Below are positions 5,773 to 10,244 of a stretch of 10,244 bases of DNA, piece by piece (positions within the stretch are counted from its first letter, which is position 1; the number at the start of each line of letters is the position of its first letter). The notes under the pieces were generated by a model, which did not search any database, was not told the DNA's origin, and saw only the letters and a list, made by a program, of their open reading frames with translations. The position numbers were made by a program, and so were the translations under genes. This stretch comes from BRH-c25 sp041690515 (GTDB taxonomy: Bacteria > Bacillota > Clostridia > Lutisporales > Lutisporaceae): positions 1 through 10,244 of the forward strand of contig JAWLHF010000107.1 of NCBI GenBank assembly GCA_041690515.1, in the 5' to 3' direction.

Positions 5773-6936
5773 CTATTTACTCAAAACCGAATCAATTATA
5801 TCAACTACCCTGTCGATATATTCAGCTTCTATGTTCAACGGCGGCAGGAGCCTTACCACATCAGCACCGGCACCAACAAGCAGCAGTCCTTTATCAATGC
5901 ATTGGTCAATAAACTCCTTAGTGCTTACAGACAATTGCATACCAATAAGCAATCCCATTCCTCTTATATCCTTTATCTCAGAATGCCTCTCCTTTAGCTT
6001 ATAAAGCTTATCCGCAAAATACTTACTCATACTTTCAACATTTGCCAGTACTCCATTGTCCAAAAGCTCCTCAAGAATCGCCAGGGCTACGGAGCAGGCC
6101 AGAGGATTACCTCCAAAGGTAGAGCCATGGTCTCCGAAGGTTATGCTTTCAGCCACCTTTTTAGATGCAATGACCGCACCGATGGGGAATCCTCCACCCA
6201 AGCCTTTTGCAAGGCATACCATGTCAGGCACTACCCCGAACTTTTCAAAGGCAAAGAGGCTTCCAAGCCTTCCTATCCCGCACTGTACCTCATCAAATAT
6301 AAGTAGGGCATCATGTTTATCACAGAGATTTTTGGCTTCCTCCAAAAACGCCTTTTGAGCTTCGACTATGCCTCCCTCTCCTTGTATCGGCTCCACAATA
6401 ACCGCACATACATAAAAGTTCATTTCCTCCTTCAGCTTTTCGATATTATTGAACTCAATGCCCTTGACCCCCGGTATCAGCGGTGCGAAATCCTTCTGGT
6501 ACTTCTCCTGTCCTGTTATCGAGAGCGCTCCCAAAGTCCTGCCATGGAAGGAATTATTCATATGTATAATCTTGTGCTTCAACGGCCCCCCCTTCAACTT
6601 GCCGTATTTACGTGCAAATTTTATAGCAGCTTCCACCGCTTCAGTACCGCTGTTGCAGAAAAATGCTCCTTCAAGTCCGCTTAACTCACATAATTTTTCT
6701 GCCAGCTCCATCTGCTTTTCATTCCAATACAGGTTCGAAACATGCATAAGCTTGCCGCTCTGCTGCTGAATCGCCTTTACTATGGAAAGGTGACAATGGC
6801 CAAGACAGTTCACCGCTACACCGGACACAAAGTCCAGATACTCTTTCCCATTATTGTCATATAGCAGGCAGCCTTTCCCTTCAGCTGCAGTAACGTTAAA
6901 ACGTGCATAGGTGTTCAATATATTTTTCTCAGACAT
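5773..6936 (-). CDS. argD: Acetylornithine aminotransferase (387 aa)
   Basis: A PLP enzyme that converts N-acetylglutamate semialdehyde and glutamate to N-acetylornithine and 2-oxoglutarate in arginine synthesis. Family features in order: NSGTEA (95-100) and SFHGRT (129-134) at the cofactor phosphate and ring, FDEVQCGIGR with Asp215 for the pyridine nitrogen, AKGLGGGFP with the Schiff-base Lys244, and GSTFGGNPL (271-279). The length is usual for ArgD. The ATG at 6936 has AGGAGG 8 bases upstream at 6950-6945, and the start overlaps the end of argB by 8 bases, implying coupled translation. Close relatives include ornithine and succinylornithine aminotransferases, but the argB neighbour decides for ArgD. 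No hairpin terminator is seen after its stop. Confidence 0.95.
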   Translation of the reverse strand: MSEKNILNTYARFNVTAAEGKGCLLYDNNGKEYLDFVSGVAVNCLGHCHLSIVKAIQQQSGKLMHVSNLYWNEKQMELAEKLCELSGLEGAFFCNSGTEAVEAAIKFARKYGKLKGGPLKHKIIHMNNSFHGRTLGALSITGQEKYQKDFAPLIPGVKGIEFNNIEKLKEEMNFYVCAVIVEPIQGEGGIVEAQKAFLEEAKNLCDKHDALLIFDEVQCGIGRLGSLFAFEKFGVVPDMVCLAKGLGGGFPIGAVIASKKVAESITFGDHGSTFGGNPLACSVALAILEELLDNGVLANVESMSKYFADKLYKLKERHSEIKDIRGMGLLIGMQLSVSTKEFIDQCIDKGLLLVGAGADVVRLLPPLNIEAEYIDRVVDIIDSVLSK

Positions 6937-7768
6937 GATTTTCTCCTCCTTTTATTATAGTACCTGCAGCTTTGCCCATAAAAAGCTCACTTAGTGCGTG
7001 AGCCTTATGACCGCCTACAATGCACACTGACTTAACTCCCTTTTCAACCGCATCTATGCAGCATTTCATTTTTGGTATCATTCCTCCGTATATGGTACCG
7101 TTATTTATAAGCTCCTCAATTTCCGATGATGTAATTGTATCTATAAGACTGCCTCTGTCATTTATATCCCAATACAGCCCATCTACATCAGACATATACA
7201 CAAGACTGTCCGCAGCAAGGGATATGCCTATAGCCGCTGCTGCATAATCCCCATTGATGTTGTAAGCATTTCCTTCCACGTCGCCCCCCACGGGGGAGAT
7301 AACAGGTACATATCCCATATCCGTCAGATCACCCAGGAGAGTACTGTTGACAGTTTTTACTTCGCCGACAAGTCCTATATCGATTTTCTCTCCCTTGTCA
7401 TCAACATACAGCTTTTCTGCCTCTATAAGCCTTCCATCCCTTCCGCTTATGCCTATTGCTTTGATTCCTTTACTTACAAGCTTCGAAGCAAGGTTCTTAT
7501 TTACTCTTCCGGACAACACCATTTCCACCACTTCCATTGTGGAAGACCCCGTAACCCTTAGTCCTTTTATAAACTCATCCTTTATATTAAGCCTCCTGAG
7601 CATCCTGTTAATATCCGGACCGCCGCCGTGTACGACCACTACCTTTGCACCGGCCCTCTGCAGTACTGCTATTTCTTCTGAAAAGGCATCAGTGGCCTCT
7701 ATGTCATTTGCAATGCTTCCTCCGTATTTTATTACCACAGTTTTTCCTTTTAATGAATCACAGAACAT
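6929..7768 (-). CDS. argB: Acetylglutamate kinase (279 aa)
   Basis: Phosphorylates N-acetylglutamate at the gamma carboxylate, the step before ArgC. It is an amino acid kinase fold protein with KYGG (14-17), VHGGGP (46-51), GLRVTG (69-74), NGDYAAAAIG (172-181), the ATP-site DVDGLY (194-199) and GGMIPKM (228-234). The start is ATG at 7768, since AGGAGG copies lie 5 and 8 bases upstream (7779-7774, 7782-7777); a GTG at 7789 would put these inside the gene. With this start only 13 residues precede the KYGG lysine. From memory, arginine-inhibited kinases of this family carry a longer N-terminal helix, so feedback control is uncertain. It is first gene of a two-gene unit with argD and is divergent from argC, sharing a 152-base regulatory region. 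Confidence 0.95.
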   Translation of the reverse strand: MFCDSLKGKTVVIKYGGSIANDIEATDAFSEEIAVLQRAGAKVVVVHGGGPDINRMLRRLNIKDEFIKGLRVTGSSTMEVVEMVLSGRVNKNLASKLVSKGIKAIGISGRDGRLIEAEKLYVDDKGEKIDIGLVGEVKTVNSTLLGDLTDMGYVPVISPVGGDVEGNAYNINGDYAAAAIGISLAADSLVYMSDVDGLYWDINDRGSLIDTITSSEIEELINNGTIYGGMIPKMKCCIDAVEKGVKSVCIVGGHKAHALSELFMGKAAGTIIKGGENHV

Positions 7769-7801
7769 TATGACCTCCTCCTCCAACACTTAATTGTACT
7801 T

Positions 7802-7830
7802 ATTATACATACATTTGTATGTTTATGCAA
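7802..7830 (-). promoter_or_regulatory. argBD promoter
   Basis: On the - strand TTGCAT (7830-7825) stands 17 bases before TATAAT (7807-7802), with TG directly before the -10. The predicted start near 7795 is about 12 bases ahead of the Shine-Dalgarno sequence, which supports ATG 7768. The spacer and -10 overlap a 16-base palindrome, ACATAC-ATTT-GTATGT at 7807-7822. Confidence 0.75.
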
Positions 7831-7873
7831 TAATTTTTATGCATTTTTATAATTTTTATTGCATAATTAATCA
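7816..7873. promoter_or_regulatory. Candidate ArgR/AhrC operators between argB and argC
   Basis: The ARG-box core, as I recall it, is TGNATWWWWATNCA. The sequence TGTATGTTTATGCA at 7816-7829 fits at all but one position and overlaps the argB -35. TGCATAATTAATCA at 7860-7873 also fits at all but one and overlaps the argC -35. Both lie in a larger symmetric region with TTATGCAATAA at 7823-7833 and its exact inverse at 7856-7866. A further TGCAT at 7840-7844 near the centre could be a half site. Binding by the arginine repressor would silence both promoters. Confidence 0.55.
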
Positions 7874-7887
7874 TGCTTCTGTATAAT
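7859..7887 (+). promoter_or_regulatory. argCJ promoter
   Basis: TTGCAT (7859-7864) stands 17 bases before TATAAT (7882-7887), with TG directly before the -10. It is the same design as the argBD promoter in mirror image. The predicted start near 7894 is about 14 bases ahead of the argC Shine-Dalgarno sequence. Confidence 0.75.
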
Positions 7888-7920
7888 ATCTTAATAATAA
7901 ATATTTTAGAGGTGATTTGA

Positions 7921-8958
7921 ATGGTAAAGGTAGGCATAGTAGGTTCAACAGGATACGCAGGCTATCAGCTTTCAACTATATTGTCCCGGCATGGGAATGT
8001 ATCTATCATTTTCTTGTCTTCTCATAATTATTCCGACTTAAAGTTAAGTGATGTCTATGGTAATCTTAGAGGATTCATAGACAAAACATGCATAGATATG
8101 CAATCCGTCGAAGATAAGCTTACAGATATTGATGTACTATTTCTGGCACTTCCTCATGGTCAATCTTTTGAACTTGTCGAAAAAGCACTCGCAGCAGGAG
8201 TAAAAGTCATTGACCTGGGTGCCGACTATAGGCTTCAGGACTGCAAGGAATATGAAAAATGGTATGGCGTAGAGCATACGCTCAGCGGATGCCTGGAAAA
8301 TGCAGTATACGGACTGCCCGAGCTGAACAGGGAAAAGATATCAGGCTCAAGTCTTATAGCAAACCCGGGTTGTTATCCGACGGCAAGCATCCTGGCTCTT
8401 GCTCCCCTGCTTCATTATGGCATTATAGACAGTAAATCGCTTATCATCGACGCAAAGTCCGGTGTGTCGGGAGCGGGCAGAAGTGCAAACACCGCGTCGC
8501 TGTTCTGCGAATGCGGCGAGTCTGTAAAGGCATACAACATAGGCACACACAGGCATACACCGGAGATTGAGCAGCAGCTTTCCCATGTGGCAGGAGAAAA
8601 GCTCGTGCTTAGCTTCACACCTCATCTGGTGCCCATGACCCGCGGGATATTGGCAACCTGCTACGGCAGTTTGAAAAAAGATGTTTCACAAAAAGAATTG
8701 TACGACATGTACCAAAGCTACTATAAAAATGAGAATTTTATCAGAATATTAGATACTCTGCCGGAGACAAGGTACGTGAAAGGCTCCAACATCTGTGATA
8801 TTGCCGTAAGAGTAGATAAGCGTACAAACAGGGTTATTGCCGTAAGTGCCATAGACAACCTCATAAAAGGAGCTGCAGGCCAAGCAGTACAGAACATGAA
8901 CATACTTTTCGGCTTCTATGAGCATGCAGGTTTGGATATGATACCTGGGGCTTTTTAA
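7921..8958 (+). CDS. argC: N-acetyl-gamma-glutamyl-phosphate reductase (345 aa)
   Basis: NADPH-dependent reduction of N-acetylglutamyl phosphate to the semialdehyde, between ArgB and ArgD. The N-terminal nucleotide loop is VGSTGYAG (7-14). The catalytic Cys151 lies in NPGCYPT (148-154), and histidines at 210 and 212 are in HRHTPEIEQ. Further family segments are LALPHG (75-80), SGVSGAGR (180-187) and VPMTRGI (237-243). The length is that of the common single-domain ArgC. The ATG at 7921 has AGAGG 8 bases upstream at 7908-7912. A 114-base gap with only weak possible hairpins separates it from argJ, and no terminator follows, so the two are probably one transcript. Confidence 0.95.
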   Translation: MVKVGIVGSTGYAGYQLSTILSRHGNVSIIFLSSHNYSDLKLSDVYGNLRGFIDKTCIDMQSVEDKLTDIDVLFLALPHGQSFELVEKALAAGVKVIDLGADYRLQDCKEYEKWYGVEHTLSGCLENAVYGLPELNREKISGSSLIANPGCYPTASILALAPLLHYGIIDSKSLIIDAKSGVSGAGRSANTASLFCECGESVKAYNIGTHRHTPEIEQQLSHVAGEKLVLSFTPHLVPMTRGILATCYGSLKKDVSQKELYDMYQSYYKNENFIRILDTLPETRYVKGSNICDIAVRVDKRTNRVIAVSAIDNLIKGAAGQAVQNMNILFGFYEHAGLDMIPGAF

Positions 8959-9072
8959 TATAACTGATATCTTGCATTCAAGTGATAAAGACTCACATCA
9001 TCTGTTTGGTGCATCACCTGTCCGATAAGTGATATACCTTATGGGTCACTAATATTATAAGGGGGATTAGCA

Positions 9073-10244
9073 ATGAAGATAATAAAAGACAAGCTGATTA
9101 CAGATGTACCGTTTTTTAAGGCCGGAGGCGTGTCCTGCGGAATAAAGAAAAACGGCAATAAGGATCTGTGTGTGATTTTCAGTGAAAAACCGGCGGTTGC
9201 AGTTGCTGCTTTTACAACAAACAAAGTAAAAGCAGCACCTGTACTTCTTAATATGGATCATATCAAGTCAAAAACCACCCGGGCAGTTGTAGTAAACAGC
9301 GGCAATGCAAATGCCTGCACAGGGAAGCAAGGACAGGCGGATGCAAAGGTAATGGCGGAACTTACAGCTTCACTGTTGGGCATTTCAGCCGAATCAGTAC
9401 TTGTTGCCTCCACAGGAGTTATCGGTGTTCACCTTCCTATGAAATGTGTCGAGTCAGGAATAAAGCAAGCCTGCGAAATCCTTTCCTATGACGGTGGTAT
9501 AGATGCTGTTCAGGCTATAATGACTACAGATACATATGCAAAATCAGTCACAGTTGAGATTGAACTGGATGGAAGGAAAGTGCTGCTCAGCGGCATGGCA
9601 AAGGGTTCCGGCATGATACATCCCAATATGGCTACAATGCTGGGCTTCCTGGTCACAGATGCGGATATTTCGAAGACTATGCTTCAGGTGGCCTTAACGG
9701 GCAGTGTCCAGAAGACCTACAACATGATATCAGTGGATGGGGATACAAGTACCAATGACATGGTAATAATGCTTGCCAACGGAACAGCAGGAAATAAACC
9801 TATCGAGAGCAAGGATGAGAGCTTTGACATATTCATGAATGCCCTTGACCTTCTCAACACCGAGCTGGCAAAGTTGATTGCCCGTGATGGGGAAGGTGCC
9901 ACAAAGCTCATTGAGTGCACAGTATCAGATGCCAAATCCAAATCCGATGCCGCCATCCTCGCAAAAGCCATCATAAGCTCAAGCCTGGTAAAAGCCGCTT
10001 TCTTCGGCAATGATGCCAATTGGGGCAGGATAATGTGCGCACTTGGCTATTCCGGCGGTGATTTTTCTCCCGATAAAGCCGACATATATTTTGAAAGTGC
10101 AGCAGGTTCCATACAGCTGGTTTCCAATGGTGAACCCCTGACCTTCTGTGAAGATACCGCCTCTGCTATAATGGCACAGGAATATGTGAAAATTATTGCG
10201 GACTTAAAGGAAGGCAGCTTCTCTGCCACAGCCTGGGGCTGCGA
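9073..10244 (+). CDS. argJ: Glutamate N-acetyltransferase / ornithine acetyltransferase, cut by window end
   Basis: Transfers the acetyl group from N-acetylornithine to glutamate, releasing ornithine and recycling acetylglutamate; some ArgJ also use acetyl-CoA. The precursor cleaves itself into two chains. The site is visible in GMIHPNMATML (180-190), with Thr188 as the new N-terminal nucleophile. STGVIG (113-118) forms the oxyanion region, and NSGNANACTG (75-84) and FFGNDANWGR (310-319) are typical of the family. The ATG at 9073 follows GGGGG at 9061-9065 by 7 bases. 390 residues are visible, ending WGC where the family usually continues D-L-T, so only the last 15-20 residues are expected to be missing. 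Whether it is mono- or bifunctional cannot be decided from sequence. Confidence 0.95.
   Translation, partial: MKIIKDKLITDVPFFKAGGVSCGIKKNGNKDLCVIFSEKPAVAVAAFTTNKVKAAPVLLNMDHIKSKTTRAVVVNSGNANACTGKQGQADAKVMAELTASLLGISAESVLVASTGVIGVHLPMKCVESGIKQACEILSYDGGIDAVQAIMTTDTYAKSVTVEIELDGRKVLLSGMAKGSGMIHPNMATMLGFLVTDADISKTMLQVALTGSVQKTYNMISVDGDTSTNDMVIMLANGTAGNKPIESKDESFDIFMNALDLLNTELAKLIARDGEGATKLIECTVSDAKSKSDAAILAKAIISSSLVKAAFFGNDANWGRIMCALGYSGGDFSPDKADIYFESAAGSIQLVSNGEPLTFCEDTASAIMAQEYVKIIADLKEGSFSATAWGC

Noticed and set aside
6313..6769. Overlapping + strand frames of 106 to 123 codons
   Set aside because: Both are antisense to argD, whose motifs are intact, and neither has a ribosome binding site or a recognisable domain.
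7347..7793. 148-codon reading frame on the + strand
   Set aside because: It is the mirror of argB, low in complexity (Ser, Pro, Thr rich), and runs into the argB promoter region.
8959..9072. Possible regulatory RNA between argC and argJ
   Set aside because: Only 5-bp pairings such as ATAAG/CTTAT (9025-9029, 9038-9042) and AGTGA/TCACT (9028-9032, 9046-9050) are seen, with no T-run and no riboswitch pattern I recognise.
9717..10019. 100-codon - strand frame inside the argJ region
   Set aside because: It is antisense to argJ, which carries all expected family motifs including the self-cleavage threonine.

Overview
The window reads as chromosomal DNA of a low-to-moderate GC Firmicute, most likely an anaerobic clostridium. 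The grounds are AGGAGG-type ribosome binding sites 5-8 bases before nearly every start, AT-rich intergenic DNA with consensus TATAAT boxes, a clostridial-style arginine gene cluster including argJ, and a heterodimeric ABC exporter of Firmicute type. No rRNA, tRNA, CRISPR array, insertion sequence or phage gene is visible.

Layout. Bases 1-294 hold no convincing gene, but they carry two hairpin terminators: a + strand one at 45-68 for a gene left of the window and a - strand one at 159-190. Next is a small predicted secreted coiled-coil protein of unknown function on the - strand (295-876). It is divergent from a PduO-type cob(I)alamin adenosyltransferase on the + strand (1084-1632). A shared hairpin (1662-1705) separates the latter from a - strand pair of ABC exporter half-transporters (612 aa at 1717-3555, 600 aa at 3599-5401). 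The 600-aa subunit has Asp where the catalytic Walker B Glu should be and its partner has a non-consensus LSTGE signature, which is the hallmark of an asymmetric heterodimeric exporter.

The most interesting element lies upstream of the exporter, at 5451-5716 on the - strand. A clear promoter is followed by an uncharted 27-codon leader ORF (5570-5653) with a near-perfect Shine-Dalgarno sequence, then two intrinsic terminators. Four RNA segments can pair alternatively. The leader's Shine-Dalgarno region pairs with the end of the leader ORF (1:2). The end of the leader ORF pairs with the 5' arm of the first terminator (2:3, antiterminator). The terminator itself is 3:4. This is the architecture of ribosome-mediated transcription attenuation, in which ribosome stalling on a leader peptide switches on a drug exporter, as known for bmrB-bmrCD of Bacillus subtilis.

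The right 4.5 kb is arginine biosynthesis, split into two divergent units: argB-argD on the - strand (overlapping by 8 bases) and argC-argJ on the + strand (argJ cut by the window end). They are fired by two back-to-back promoters of identical design, TTGCAT-17 bp-TATAAT. Their -35 boxes lie in the arms of a perfect 11-bp inverted repeat and overlap ARG-box-like sequences, so joint ArgR/AhrC repression by arginine is likely. ArgB, ArgC, ArgD and ArgJ together supply the acetylated steps from N-acetylglutamate to ornithine, with ArgJ recycling the acetyl group. No terminator is seen between argD and the exporter leader, so argBD transcripts may run into the attenuator.
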